A DNA stretch of 11,993 nt from an uncultured Acetatifactor sp. (GTDB taxonomy: Bacteria; Bacillota; Clostridia; Lachnospirales; Lachnospiraceae). The notes below the pieces were generated by a model. That model was given only the letters and a program-made list of their open reading frames with translations. It had not been told where the DNA came from and searched no databases. Location of the stretch: assembly GCA_934394665.1 (NCBI GenBank), contig CAKRRS010000084.1, positions 1-11,993 on the forward strand, given 5' to 3'. Below, piece by piece: positions 1-7,685 of this stretch. The position numbers and the translations under genes were made by a program. How positions within the stretch are numbered: the stretch's first letter is position 1; every line of letters begins with the position of its first letter.

Positions 1-4
1 AAAT

Positions 5-77
<73 letters not shown>

Positions 78-102
78 TTTGTAATATGCAAAAATAAATT
101 AT

Positions 103-175
103 GGGATACTAGCTCAGTCGGTAGAGCACTTGACTTTTAATCAAGTTGTCGGGGGTTCGAATCCCCCGTGTCTCA
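103..175 (+). tRNA. tRNA-Lys (anticodon UUU)
   Basis: The acceptor stem pairs 103-109 with 168-174, including two G-U pairs, with A175 as discriminator. The anticodon stem CTTGA/TCAAG (129-133/141-145) closes the loop CTTTTAA, with anticodon TTT at 136-138, which decodes Lys AAA/AAG. The T arm GGGGGTTCGAATCCCCC is strong. CCA is not encoded. It is the last tRNA before a terminator, so the pair is probably the tail of a longer tRNA operon that begins outside the window. Confidence 0.97.
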
Positions 176-181
176 TTCAGC

Positions 182-218
182 AAGGTCAATGTAGGATAGA
201 TACATTGATCTTTTTTTT
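182..218 (+). terminator. Rho-independent terminator of the tRNA operon
   Basis: A 12-bp stem (182-193 with 201-212, one G-T pair) closes a 7-nt loop and is followed by a run of eight T at 211-218. It begins 6 nt after tRNA-Lys, where a tRNA operon terminator is expected. Confidence 0.9.
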
Positions 219-250
219 GCATAGAAATGAAAATAGCATATTTGTGAACA

Positions 251-279
251 TTGTAAGCGACAAAACCTTATGCTAAAAT
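251..279 (+). promoter_or_regulatory. Sigma-A promoter for azlCD
   Basis: A -35 TTGTAA at 251-256 and a -10 TAAAAT at 274-279 are separated by 17 nt, with an extended-minus-10 TG at 271-272. Transcription would start near 286 and leave a leader of about 60 nt before azlC. No T-box or riboswitch fold was evident in the leader. Confidence 0.65.
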
Positions 280-346
280 ACGCTGTCAAGTGTTACTGTA
301 AAAAATTACTACTTGGGTAGAAGAATAAAACGAAAGAGCTAAAGAT

Positions 347-1045
347 ATGGAAAACAAAAGAAAGGAATTGCGATATGCAATCGTACAGTCGATTCCGGTG
401 ATGTTGGGGTATCTTTTCCTGGGATTTGCTTTCGGATTGATGTTGAATGATGCAGGTTACGGTTTCTGGTGGGCATTTTTTATAAGTGTGTTTGTGTATG
501 CGGGAAGTATGCAGTTCGTATTGGTGACATTGCTGACGGCAGGAGCAGGTCTGTGGTATACGTTGATCATGACATTGTTTGTCAACGGCAGACATATGTT
601 TTATGGATTGTCTTTTGTGGAAAAGTTTAAGAAAATGGGGGCAATATATCCGTATATGGTATTTTCTCTGACGGATGAGACGTTTTCCCTGTTGTGTGAT
701 CTGAAGGTGCCGGAGGGAATGAGTGCAGAACGTGTTAACTTTGATATTTCTCTGCTGGATCATATCTACTGGATCGTCGGGAGCTGTGTCGGAGCACTGG
801 CAGGAAAGGTATTACCTTTTAACACGACGGGAATTGATTTTGCAATGACGGCATTATTTACCGTAATCGTGGTAAATCAGTGGATGGAGGCAAAAGAACA
901 TACACCGGCGGTAGTCGGAGGTGTTGTCGGGATTCTGTGTCTGGTGATTTTGGGAGCGGACGCTTTCCTATTACCGGCATTAACAATCACAGCGATTATT
1001 TTATTAGGAGTAAAAAAGAAATGTTACATTCCATCGGAATCATAG
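347..1045 (+). CDS. azlC: AzlC family branched-chain amino acid export permease, large subunit
   Basis: This 232-residue polytopic membrane protein is the large subunit of a two-component exporter. Known relatives are Bacillus subtilis AzlC, Corynebacterium BrnF and E. coli YgaZ, which export branched-chain amino acids such as valine or leucine (and azaleucine). The sequence shows the family pattern: a short charged N-terminus, then hydrophobic segments including GYLFLGFAFGLML, the conserved NGRHMFYGLS stretch near residues 80-90, FSLTDETFSLL just after, and two C-terminal hydrophobic segments. The length is typical. The start is the ATG at 347 with a modest AAAGAG site (333-338). The gene overlaps azlD by 25 nt, so the two are translationally coupled and should form one complex. 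The exact substrate is inferred from the family, not visible. Confidence 0.92.
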   Translation: MENKRKELRYAIVQSIPVMLGYLFLGFAFGLMLNDAGYGFWWAFFISVFVYAGSMQFVLVTLLTAGAGLWYTLIMTLFVNGRHMFYGLSFVEKFKKMGAIYPYMVFSLTDETFSLLCDLKVPEGMSAERVNFDISLLDHIYWIVGSCVGALAGKVLPFNTTGIDFAMTALFTVIVVNQWMEAKEHTPAVVGGVVGILCLVILGADAFLLPALTITAIILLGVKKKCYIPSES

Positions 1046-1341
1046 CTGTTGCAGCAGTTGTTACTTTATTGATCAGGGCGATTCCTTTCGTGGTATTCGG
1101 AGGGAAGAGAGAGGTACCGGCTACGGTAACTTATCTGGGGAAAGTGCTGCCACCGGCGATCATGGTCATCTTAGTGATTTATTGTATCAAAGGGATTCAC
1201 TTATTTGCAGGAAATCATGGAATTCCGGAACTTTTGTCTATTGCAGTGGTAGCCGGACTTCATATCTGGAAGAAAAATACGCTGCTCAGTATAGCGGCCG
1301 GAACCGTACTTTATATGATATTAGTGCAAGTAGTATTCTAA
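1021..1341 (+). CDS. azlD: AzlD family branched-chain amino acid export permease, small subunit
   Basis: This is a 106-residue hydrophobic protein with about four predicted membrane segments. It is the small partner subunit (AzlD/BrnE/YgaH type) of the AzlC exporter. The family marker region LLIRAIPFVVFGG lies near the N-terminus, followed by YLGKVLPPAIMVILVIYC and a C-terminal GLHIWKKNTLLSIAAGTVLY, all typical of AzlD. The reading frame is open back to 880, but a start there would add 47 non-membrane residues overlapping azlC. The ATG at 1021, inside the end of azlC, gives the usual family length and begins MLHSIGIIAVAAVV. The stop codon lies at the base of the downstream terminator stem. 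Confidence 0.9.
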   Translation: MLHSIGIIAVAAVVTLLIRAIPFVVFGGKREVPATVTYLGKVLPPAIMVILVIYCIKGIHLFAGNHGIPELLSIAVVAGLHIWKKNTLLSIAAGTVLYMILVQVVF

Positions 1342-1387
1342 AACAGTGTGAAAGGGTAATTTTTCAGCCTTTTCACACTGTTTTTTT
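1341..1387 (+). terminator. Strong Rho-independent terminator after azlD
   Basis: A 16-bp stem (1341-1356 with 1368-1383, one G-T pair) closes an 11-nt loop and ends in an uninterrupted T run at 1381-1387. The last base of the azlD stop codon is the first base of the stem. It separates azlCD from the L,D-transpeptidase unit. Confidence 0.92.
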
Positions 1388-1398
1388 ATGACAATTAA

Positions 1399-1407
1399 TG
1401 CTATAAT
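1399..1407 (+). promoter_or_regulatory. Extended -10 promoter for the L,D-transpeptidase unit
   Basis: A perfect TATAAT at 1402-1407 is preceded by TGC at 1399-1401, an extended -10 element. The -35 position falls in the T run of the azlD terminator and is poor, which extended -10 promoters tolerate. Transcription would start near 1414, about 33 nt before the coding start. Confidence 0.65.
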
Positions 1408-1446
1408 GGGCGCAGCAGAAATATATGAGGGAGCACACAAGATAAA

Positions 1447-3036
1447 ATGGAAACAGATAAAAAAGAAATCAACGAAGAAGTTGCAAAGGAAGATAAAAAA
1501 GAACAGGTAGAGACAAAGACTCCGTTGGAGACGAAGAAAGATTCTGAAACCAAAGAGAAAACAGAAACAAAGCAAAAGGTAGATGAAAAGGATCAGGACG
1601 AGAAGGCAAAGAACGAAGGAGTTGTACAGAAAGCGAAAAAAAGCAAGAAATGGATTGGTATCATTGCGGCAATCGTTGTAGTAATTCTGTTGGTCTATGG
1701 CGGTTTTGCGGTATATTATCATTCTCATTTCCTGAATAACAGCTTTGTCAACAACACCGATTGCAGTAATCTTACGGCAGTGCAAGTGGCAGCGATTATG
1801 GATCAGCAGTCGCAGACCTATAGCCTGCAGATTCTTGGAAGAGATGAGAACGGTGTACAGGAGGAAATCGGTACGATCACGGCACAGGAGATCGGCATGT
1901 ACTGGGTAGATACACAGGCTGTAGCACAGGAAGTGTTGGATAAGCAGAATGAATTTTTATGGATTCAGATGTTATGGACAACCGAAAACTATAATGTGAT
2001 ACAGAATGTAAGCTTTGATCAGGATAAATTACAAGAGCAGCTGACGCAGATGCCGTTACTTCAGAAGAAAAACATGATTCAGCCGGAAAATGCTTATATC
2101 AGTGATTATTCTGAGAAGACTAAGAGCTATGAGATCGTTCCGGAGACCCTGGGAACGGAGTTAGATACGAATCTTGTAGAAAGTGTTGTATCTACAGCAA
2201 TTATGGCCGGAACAGATACCGTTGATCTGGAAGCACAGGGATGTTACATGGCCGCAAAAGTGACTTCAGACGATAAGACACTGGTAAAAGCCTGCGATAC
2301 AGTGAACAAGTGGGTAAGTGCACAGATTACTTATAACTGGAATGACAATCAAGTCGTTGTAGACGCAGACATGATCAGTAAGTGGATTCAGTTGGATGAT
2401 AAGACCCCTGCGCTTGATGAAGACGCAATTGCGGAGTTCGTGGCAGAGCAGGCCAAGGAATACGATACTTACGGCAAAAAGAGAAAATTCACTACGGTGC
2501 AGGGCATAGAACTGAATCTGCCCAGCGGCGCTTTCGGTTGGAAAACCGATCGCACTGAGGAGAGCAAGGAACTGACACAGAGCATTGAAAAGGGTGAAGT
2601 GATCAGTAAGGAGCCGGTCTACAGCAGTAAGGGTGCGCAAAAGGGAAGCAACGATATCGGTAATTCTTATGTAGAGATTGACCTGACGAACCAGCATTTG
2701 TATCTGTTTAAAGACGGTAATATTGTATTAGAAACAGATTTCGTGTCCGGCAATATGAGCAAAGCCGGTTGTATAACACCTCCCGGTGTATTTGGCTTGA
2801 CTTATAAGACAAAAAATGCGGTATTGCGTGGAGCAGATTATGAGACACCGGTAAATTACTGGATGCCGTTTAACGGAAACGTAGGTATGCATGATGCAAC
2901 ATGGAGAAGAAGCTTTGGCGGCACGATTTATCTGACTGCCGGTTCTCACGGATGTGTCAATTTACCGTTAAATATGGCAGCGGCTATTTATGAGTATGTG
3001 TCTACCGGCTTCCCGGTGGTATGTTATTATTACTAG
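1447..3036 (+). CDS. Membrane-anchored L,D-transpeptidase (YkuD domain)
   Basis: This 529-residue enzyme is predicted to form peptide cross-links in peptidoglycan, or attach substrates to it, through a catalytic Cys at the outer face of the membrane. Residues 1-68 are a highly charged Lys/Glu/Thr-rich cytoplasmic tail with repeated ETK units. Residues 69-91 form one hydrophobic segment (WIGIIAAIVVVILLVYGGF), giving an N-in, C-out topology. Residues of about 95-400 resemble the putative peptidoglycan-binding region that often precedes YkuD in Clostridia. The YkuD domain spans about 406-527 and contains H482, then S500-H501-G502-C503-V504-N505, matching the Hx(14-17)[S/T]HGCxN signature with C503 as nucleophile. 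The site GAGGGAG (1427-1433) is 13 nt from the ATG, rather long. No terminator separates it from the HD-domain gene 59 nt downstream. Class A or B penicillin-binding proteins are excluded by the motif. Confidence 0.92.
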   Translation: METDKKEINEEVAKEDKKEQVETKTPLETKKDSETKEKTETKQKVDEKDQDEKAKNEGVVQKAKKSKKWIGIIAAIVVVILLVYGGFAVYYHSHFLNNSFVNNTDCSNLTAVQVAAIMDQQSQTYSLQILGRDENGVQEEIGTITAQEIGMYWVDTQAVAQEVLDKQNEFLWIQMLWTTENYNVIQNVSFDQDKLQEQLTQMPLLQKKNMIQPENAYISDYSEKTKSYEIVPETLGTELDTNLVESVVSTAIMAGTDTVDLEAQGCYMAAKVTSDDKTLVKACDTVNKWVSAQITYNWNDNQVVVDADMISKWIQLDDKTPALDEDAIAEFVAEQAKEYDTYGKKRKFTTVQGIELNLPSGAFGWKTDRTEESKELTQSIEKGEVISKEPVYSSKGAQKGSNDIGNSYVEIDLTNQHLYLFKDGNIVLETDFVSGNMSKAGCITPPGVFGLTYKTKNAVLRGADYETPVNYWMPFNGNVGMHDATWRRSFGGTIYLTAGSHGCVNLPLNMAAAIYEYVSTGFPVVCYYY

Positions 3037-3095
3037 AATTTATCACAAGATGTTTTCTGTACGGAAGAGGGAATTTTCGGAAGGAAGGCGACGAT

Positions 3096-3668
3096 ATGAA
3101 GCAGCGTTCAGCTAAGAAAGTACGGAAGTGGAAGAAAAGATTCGAAAGAGAACGGGAACTCAGACAGGAGATCCGGGCAGCAGCCCCGGATATTCTGCGT
3201 TCTGATAACTTTAGATCGACGAAGACACATGTACAGCACGGGAATATGACGGTGAACGACCACAGCATGAATGTGGCAAAATACAGCCTTGCATTGAGTG
3301 AAAAACTGCATATTCCATGCGAGAAAAAGGATTTGATCCGCGGCGCGCTGCTACATGATTATTTTCTGTATGACTGGCATACGCCGGATCATATCAGTCC
3401 GCACAAATTGCATGGCTTTTACCACCCCGGAAGAGCGCTGAACAATGCGCAGAAAGAATATCACTTGACTCCGAGAGAAAAAGATATCATTAAAAAACAT
3501 ATGTGGCCGCTCACGATTTCAGCCATGCCTATGTGCAGGGAAGCCTGGATCGTTACGATGGCGGATAAATGGTGTTCTCTGATGGAGACATTTCATGTTC
3601 ACAAAGGACATGGTGCAACGATCGCCAAATTACGTGATATGCAGGAAAATCGTAATGAGAAGCAATAA
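3096..3668 (+). CDS. HD-domain metal-dependent phosphohydrolase, function unknown
   Basis: This 190-residue cytoplasmic protein has an HD superfamily core. Candidate metal ligands follow the family order: H56 (NDHSMN), H87-D88 (LLHDYF), H110 (YHPG), H135 (KKHMWP) and D157 (ADKW). Such proteins hydrolyse phosphomonoesters or phosphodiesters of nucleotides, but the substrate cannot be told here. The first 30 residues are strongly basic (KKVRKWKKRFERER), which could bind nucleic acid or simply form a helix. The ATG at 3096 is chosen because AAGGAAGG (3081-3088) sits 7 nt upstream. A start at 3021 would overlap the previous gene and lacks such a site. It follows the L,D-transpeptidase by 59 nt with no terminator, so it is likely co-transcribed. 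An in-frame polar stretch continues past the TAA stop. Confidence 0.82.
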   Translation: MKQRSAKKVRKWKKRFERERELRQEIRAAAPDILRSDNFRSTKTHVQHGNMTVNDHSMNVAKYSLALSEKLHIPCEKKDLIRGALLHDYFLYDWHTPDHISPHKLHGFYHPGRALNNAQKEYHLTPREKDIIKKHMWPLTISAMPMCREAWIVTMADKWCSLMETFHVHKGHGATIAKLRDMQENRNEKQ

Positions 3669-3770
3669 ATAGACAACGAAAATAAAAACGAGAATCAAAG
3701 CAAAACTCAAAATAAAGACAGCAAGAAACAAGACAGAACTGAGGAACAATCAATCGGAAAGGCGTTCTGA
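3669..3770 (+). other. Open polar extension after the HD gene stop (possible former C-terminus)
   Basis: In the frame of the HD gene, 33 sense codons follow the TAA at 3666-3668 before a TGA at 3768-3770. The predicted residues are almost all N, K, Q, E, D, S or T, continuing the composition of the annotated tail (QENRNEKQ). The DNA is A-rich and T-poor, and T scarcity alone lowers the chance of stops. It may be a tail lost to a nonsense mutation, or plain A-rich spacer. No terminator is visible before the next gene. Confidence 0.3.
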
Positions 3771-3805
3771 AAGCAGGAGTAAACTTATATAGGAGAATTG
3801 TACTA

Positions 3806-5389
3806 GTGGGAGAACTGTACCGGAGACTGAAAGCATATAGTGAAGAGGATTATTATCCTTATCATATGCCGGGACATAAAAGGCAGTTATACGGAGAACT
3901 ACCGCCGGAAATCATGAAGATTGACATTACGGAGATTGATGGCTTCGATAATCTTCATGCGCCGGAGGAGATTTTTTGTAGATTGCAGGAAAAAGCTTCG
4001 AAATTGTACGGTGCGGAAGAAAGCTTTTATCTGATCAACGGGAGTACCGGTGGAATCTTAGCGGCAATCAGTGCTGCGGTGCCTAAGGGCGGACGAATCC
4101 TCATGACAAGGGGAAGCCATAAATCAGCTTATCATGCGGTGTACTTGAGAAATTTAACAGTTTCTTATCTGTATCAGGAGATGATGGAGGAGTATGATAT
4201 TTATGATGCGGTAACGCCCGGACAGATTGCGGAAGCTTTGAAAAAGGAACCGGTTCCGGATGCGGTATTTCTGGTGTCGCCGACTTATGAAGGAAGAATC
4301 GCACAGATTGCGGAAATTGCCAGGATCGTTCATCAGTATGGGATTCCGTTAATCGTAGATGAAGCGCATGGAGCACATCTGGGTTTCACGGACAGATTTG
4401 CGAAGAACAGTTGTCAGTGCGGCGCGGATCTTGTGATTCACAGTGTGCATAAGACGTTGCCGGCACTTACGCAGAGTGCGCTGCTTCATGTAAGCGGAGA
4501 TCTGATCGACAGAGAGTTGTTAAAACGTTTTTTGCATATTTACCAGTCCAGCAGCCCATCCTATGTATTAATGGCAGGAATTGACAATGCGCTGCAAATC
4601 GTAGAGGAACAGGGAGAGACGCTATTTCAACAGTTCCGTGATCGGTATGAGAAAATGCTGGAGCAGCTGTCACAGTGTAAAAATTTGGAGTTCCTTAGGC
4701 CGGATGATACGCAGGATATCGGGAAACTGGTCATTTTGTCCGGTAAGGCAGGTTTGTCAGGACAACAAATTTATGATATTCTGTTGGAAGAGTATCATCT
4801 TCAGCTCGAAATGGCGGCGACAGATCATTGCCTTGCGATGTTTACGATCGGTGACGGGGAGGAAGCTTACCGGAGAATGACAGAGGCACTTCTTGCCATA
4901 GACCGGAAGATTTCAGCGGAAAAACGGGAATCCGTTCTGACAGAATGTGCCGAGGATTCTGTAGAAAAAAGCAAAGCTGAGTATAGTGGGCAGAGTCAGG
5001 GTTGCAGCGAAACAGCAGGTATGAGTTTATCCGTAAATCGCAGAGATGTGATTGGTAAGGATAATTTGCAAGGCAAAAAGATACAAGAAGAGTCTCTTTA
5101 TCACATACAGCCCAAAGTGTGCATGTCTTTGGCGGATGCCTGGGATGCACCCAAAGAGGAAATCCCTCTGGCACAGGCAGTGGGAAGGATCGCCGGAGAG
5201 TTTGTGAATCTGTATCCACCTGGAATACCGGTACTGGTGCCGGGAGAGCAGGTGGAAGAGATCCATTGCAGGTTACTGGCACAGTATCTGCAGGAAGGCC
5301 TGAATGTCCAGGGCGTGACCGGGACTACGGATTATCGCATGAAAGTATTGACTGCCAAACCTTCAGAAATCAGGAAATGCAGAAAGTAA
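3806..5389 (+). CDS. PLP-dependent Orn/Lys/Arg decarboxylase family protein (YaaO-like)
   Basis: This 527-residue fold-type I pyridoxal-phosphate enzyme belongs to the short, wing-less Orn/Lys/Arg decarboxylase group typified by B. subtilis SpeA and YaaO (about 480-490 aa). It shows the N-terminal signature YHMPGHK (H20-K25), the cofactor-contacting VDEAHGAH (D185, H188) and the Schiff-base lysine K216 in SVHKTLPALTQ. The C-terminal decarboxylase domain spans about 433-527 and has the typical LYPPGIPVLVPGE. Residues of about 372-430 form a polar, low-complexity linker that makes it longer than relatives. The amino acid substrate (Arg, Lys or Orn) cannot be decided, and the position in a replication block is shared with yaaO, whose role is also unclear. 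The start is GTG at 3806, 10 nt after AGGAG (3791-3795). The upstream codons TTG-TAC-TAG rule out an earlier TTG start. Confidence 0.88.
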   Translation: MGELYRRLKAYSEEDYYPYHMPGHKRQLYGELPPEIMKIDITEIDGFDNLHAPEEIFCRLQEKASKLYGAEESFYLINGSTGGILAAISAAVPKGGRILMTRGSHKSAYHAVYLRNLTVSYLYQEMMEEYDIYDAVTPGQIAEALKKEPVPDAVFLVSPTYEGRIAQIAEIARIVHQYGIPLIVDEAHGAHLGFTDRFAKNSCQCGADLVIHSVHKTLPALTQSALLHVSGDLIDRELLKRFLHIYQSSSPSYVLMAGIDNALQIVEEQGETLFQQFRDRYEKMLEQLSQCKNLEFLRPDDTQDIGKLVILSGKAGLSGQQIYDILLEEYHLQLEMAATDHCLAMFTIGDGEEAYRRMTEALLAIDRKISAEKRESVLTECAEDSVEKSKAEYSGQSQGCSETAGMSLSVNRRDVIGKDNLQGKKIQEESLYHIQPKVCMSLADAWDAPKEEIPLAQAVGRIAGEFVNLYPPGIPVLVPGEQVEEIHCRLLAQYLQEGLNVQGVTGTTDYRMKVLTAKPSEIRKCRK

Positions 5390-5451
5390 TTGTATTTGAA
5401 ATTAATTTGGAAAGTATTTGAAAATTTAGCAGCAGAAAGGATTAAGTTCGT

Positions 5452-6873
5452 ATGAGAAAAACCAAGATTATCTGTACCATAGGCCCTGCCAGTGAGAGTG
5501 AAGAAAAATTAAGAGAGTTAATGCTTGCCGGAATGAATGTGGCACGTTTTAATTTTTCCCACGGAAGTCACAAGGAGCAGCTGGTAAAATACAACAGAGT
5601 ACTGAAAGTCCGCAAGGAGCTGGGACTGCCGGTAGCTACTTTGCTGGATACGAAGGGCCCGGAGATCCGTCTGCGTGATTTTGAAGGCGGTAAGGTAGAG
5701 CTGGTATCCGGTCAGCAATTTATCCTGACAACGGAAGAGATCATGGGAACTGCTGAGAGAGCGACCATTTCTTATAAGAATCTGAAAAATGACATTAAAG
5801 TCGGAACTACGATCCTGATCGATGACGGTCTGATCGAGATGACCGTGGAAGAAATTAAGGGCGAGGACATTGTATGTAAAGTCATCAACGGCGGCTTTGT
5901 CTCCAACCATAAGGGCGTGAATGTTCCCGGTGCGATTCTGTCCATGCCTTATATCAGTGAGGTGGATCTGGCGGATATTGTATTCGGTGTAGAGCATGGA
6001 TTTGACTTTATCGCAGCTTCTTTTGTCAGAACGAAGGAAGATATTCAGGAAGTCCGCAAGATCGTAGAGGACAGAGGCAGCAAGATCAAGATCATCGCTA
6101 AGATTGAAAATATGCAGGGTATTCAGAACCTGGAAGAGATCATTACCGCAGCGGACGGCATCATGGTTGCACGTGGTGACATGGGTGTCGAGATTCCTCT
6201 GGAGGAAGTACCTATCCTGCAGAAGAAGATGATCAAGATGGCAGTGGCACAGGGCAAGCACGTAATCACTGCAACCCAGATGCTGGAATCCATGATCAAG
6301 AATCCCCGTCCGACCAGAGCGGAGGCAACGGATATCGCAAACGCCATTTACGACGGAACCACGGCAATCATGTTGTCCGGAGAGAGTGCAGCCGGTCTGT
6401 ACCCCGTAGAGGCAGTCAGAACCATGTCACGTATCGCCGAGAGAGCGGAGCAGGATATCGACTACCGCGGAAGAATGCAGAAGGTAAAGGAAGACCGTCA
6501 GGAGACGCCGGATATCACAACTGCAATCTCTTATGCAACCTGTAGTGTAGCATCTGACCTGAAGGCAGCAGCGATCATCACTGTAACCATGTCCGGGTTC
6601 ACCGCGAACATGATCGCACGTTATAAGCCCGGATGCCAGATCATCGGATGTACGCTGGATGAAAAGGTTTACCGCCAGCTGAATCTGCTGTGGGGCGTGA
6701 AGCCCGTGATGATTCAGAAGGAGCAGACCACCGATGCTTTGTTCGAGGAAGCTGTCTTCAAAGCAAAGCAGGCAGGCCTGGTAAAGACCGGTGACACAGT
6801 TGTCATTACCGCAGGCGTTCCTCTGGGTGTGGTAGGTAAGACCGATATGATTCATGTGGTAGAAGTAGAGTAA
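5452..6873 (+). CDS. pyk: Pyruvate kinase
   Basis: This 473-residue enzyme converts phosphoenolpyruvate and ADP to pyruvate and ATP, the last step of glycolysis, in the cytoplasm. The active-site set is complete: R32/N34/S36 in ARFNFSHGSH, D66 and K68 in LDTKGPEIR, catalytic K217 and metal ligand E219 in IAKIEN, metal ligand D243 in ARGDMGVE, and T275 in ITATQMLES, followed by NPRPTRAEATDIANA and the SGESAAG loop. The B domain lies at about 70-165, and the C-terminal domain from about 350. The extra C-terminal phosphohistidine-type domain of Bacillus enzymes is absent. E102 falls at the position that is Glu in K+-dependent enzymes, a tentative alignment. AAAGGA (5436-5441) precedes the ATG by 10 nt. 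Codon choice is visibly more C-ending and biased than in its neighbours, as expected for high expression. No convincing private promoter was found in the 62-nt gap. Confidence 0.97.
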   Translation: MRKTKIICTIGPASESEEKLRELMLAGMNVARFNFSHGSHKEQLVKYNRVLKVRKELGLPVATLLDTKGPEIRLRDFEGGKVELVSGQQFILTTEEIMGTAERATISYKNLKNDIKVGTTILIDDGLIEMTVEEIKGEDIVCKVINGGFVSNHKGVNVPGAILSMPYISEVDLADIVFGVEHGFDFIAASFVRTKEDIQEVRKIVEDRGSKIKIIAKIENMQGIQNLEEIITAADGIMVARGDMGVEIPLEEVPILQKKMIKMAVAQGKHVITATQMLESMIKNPRPTRAEATDIANAIYDGTTAIMLSGESAAGLYPVEAVRTMSRIAERAEQDIDYRGRMQKVKEDRQETPDITTAISYATCSVASDLKAAAIITVTMSGFTANMIARYKPGCQIIGCTLDEKVYRQLNLLWGVKPVMIQKEQTTDALFEEAVFKAKQAGLVKTGDTVVITAGVPLGVVGKTDMIHVVEVE

Positions 6874-6890
6874 TGAAATATAGACAGTAG

Positions 6891-6919
6891 TTGCTAATAT
6901 TCCGTAAAAAGTGTATATT
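6891..6919 (+). promoter_or_regulatory. Candidate promoter in the pyk to guanylate-kinase-like gap
   Basis: TTGCTA (6891-6896) and TATATT (6914-6919) are separated by 17 nt. The 224-nt interval from 6874 to the kinase start holds no T-rich terminator, so read-through from pyk remains possible. A transcript from here would have a leader of about 170 nt. Only short inverted repeats were seen in it, such as GTATC-GAG-GATAC around 6972-6984, and no recognised riboswitch. Confidence 0.4.
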
Positions 6920-7097
6920 TGTCTAAGAGTATACGGCGAACGACGAATTTGATTACGATGCGTAAGCAGAGAGTATCGAGGATACAAATCAGATATTTTG
7001 TCGGGCAAAGAAAAAGTTGTAAAAACATTATCATACAGCACAGACTGTCTGGTGGGATGAGACCAAAATGCAGTGTGACAACAGAAAAGAGAGAACT

Positions 7098-7685
7098 ATG
7101 GGTAAAATAGTGTATCTTTGCGGAAAAAGTTCTTCCGGGAAAGACACCATATTCAAAGAATTATTAAAAGGCACGATGGATCTTCGGACTATCGTGCCTT
7201 ATACGACAAGACCGATCCGCGCCGGAGAACAGAACGGCGTAGAGTATTTTTTCACTGACGAGGCAGGTTTTCAGGCTTTGAAGGAGCAGGGAAAGATCAT
7301 CGAGGACAGGGCATACGATACGGTCTATGGTATCTGGCGATACTTTACGGTGGACGACGGGCAGATTGATCTGGAAAAACAGAACTATCTCATGATCGGT
7401 ACGTTGGAAGGCTATGAGAAAATGATTGCATATTTTGGCACTGAAGCAATCCTTCCGGTCTATATCGAGTTGGACGACGGTGTGCGCTTACAGCGGGCAC
7501 TGGACAGAGAGCTTCGCCAGGAGAAGCCGAAGTATGAGGAGATGTGCCGCAGATTCCTCGCTGACAGTGCGGATTTCTCCGAGGAGAAGCTGGCGGCAGC
7601 AGGCATCAGGGAACGATTTGAAAATACAGATTTGACGAAATGTCTGCAGGATATTACGAAGTACTTAAGAGAAGCCGGAATCTGA
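7098..7685 (+). CDS. Divergent guanylate-kinase-like P-loop nucleoside monophosphate kinase
   Basis: This 195-residue protein is near the normal guanylate kinase length (about 200). It has an N-terminal P-loop G9-KSSS-G14-K15, with D16 where canonical enzymes have Ser or Thr. The GMP-loop-like stretch Y35-TTRPIRAGEQNGVEYFF fits the guanylate kinase pattern TTRxxRxGExxGxxYxF, although the Ser that normally precedes it is P34. YGI (77-79) replaces the usual YGT, and the usual IDxQGA motif is not evident. The basic LID-like helices follow at about 130-155. The likely reaction is GMP + ATP to GDP + ADP, but these changes leave specificity open. In B. subtilis the equivalent slot is held by thymidylate kinase (tmk). 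The ATG at 7098 begins MGKIVYLCGK and is preferred. An in-frame ATG at 7068 with GGTGGGA upstream would add ten residues and remains possible. Confidence 0.8.
   Translation: MGKIVYLCGKSSSGKDTIFKELLKGTMDLRTIVPYTTRPIRAGEQNGVEYFFTDEAGFQALKEQGKIIEDRAYDTVYGIWRYFTVDDGQIDLEKQNYLMIGTLEGYEKMIAYFGTEAILPVYIELDDGVRLQRALDRELRQEKPKYEEMCRRFLADSADFSEEKLAAAGIRERFENTDLTKCLQDITKYLREAGI

Noticed and set aside
293..763. 156-codon antisense frame over azlC
   Set aside because: It is opposite a well-supported membrane protein gene, and its His/Gln/Cys-rich product is typical of a shadow frame.
880..1020. Longer N-terminus for azlD starting at 880
   Set aside because: It would add 47 hydrophilic residues within azlC. 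The ATG at 1021 gives the normal family length and N-terminus.
3021..3095. Longer N-terminus for the HD-domain gene starting at 3021
   Set aside because: It overlaps the end of the L,D-transpeptidase gene and lacks a ribosome site, whereas AAGGAAGG precedes the ATG at 3096 at good spacing.
5518..6261. 247-codon open frame antisense to pyruvate kinase
   Set aside because: It lies wholly opposite a clearly coding gene with all active-site motifs. The openness is explained by the strong codon bias of pyk, the product has no domain-like features and no ribosome site is seen.
6427..7041. 204-codon antisense frame over the end of pyk and the following gap
   Set aside because: It overlaps confirmed coding sequence for most of its length, and its predicted product shows no recognisable family pattern.
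6919..7110. 63-codon plus-strand frame upstream of the guanylate-kinase-like gene
   Set aside because: It lacks a ribosome site, has low-quality composition and overlaps the start of the real gene in another frame.
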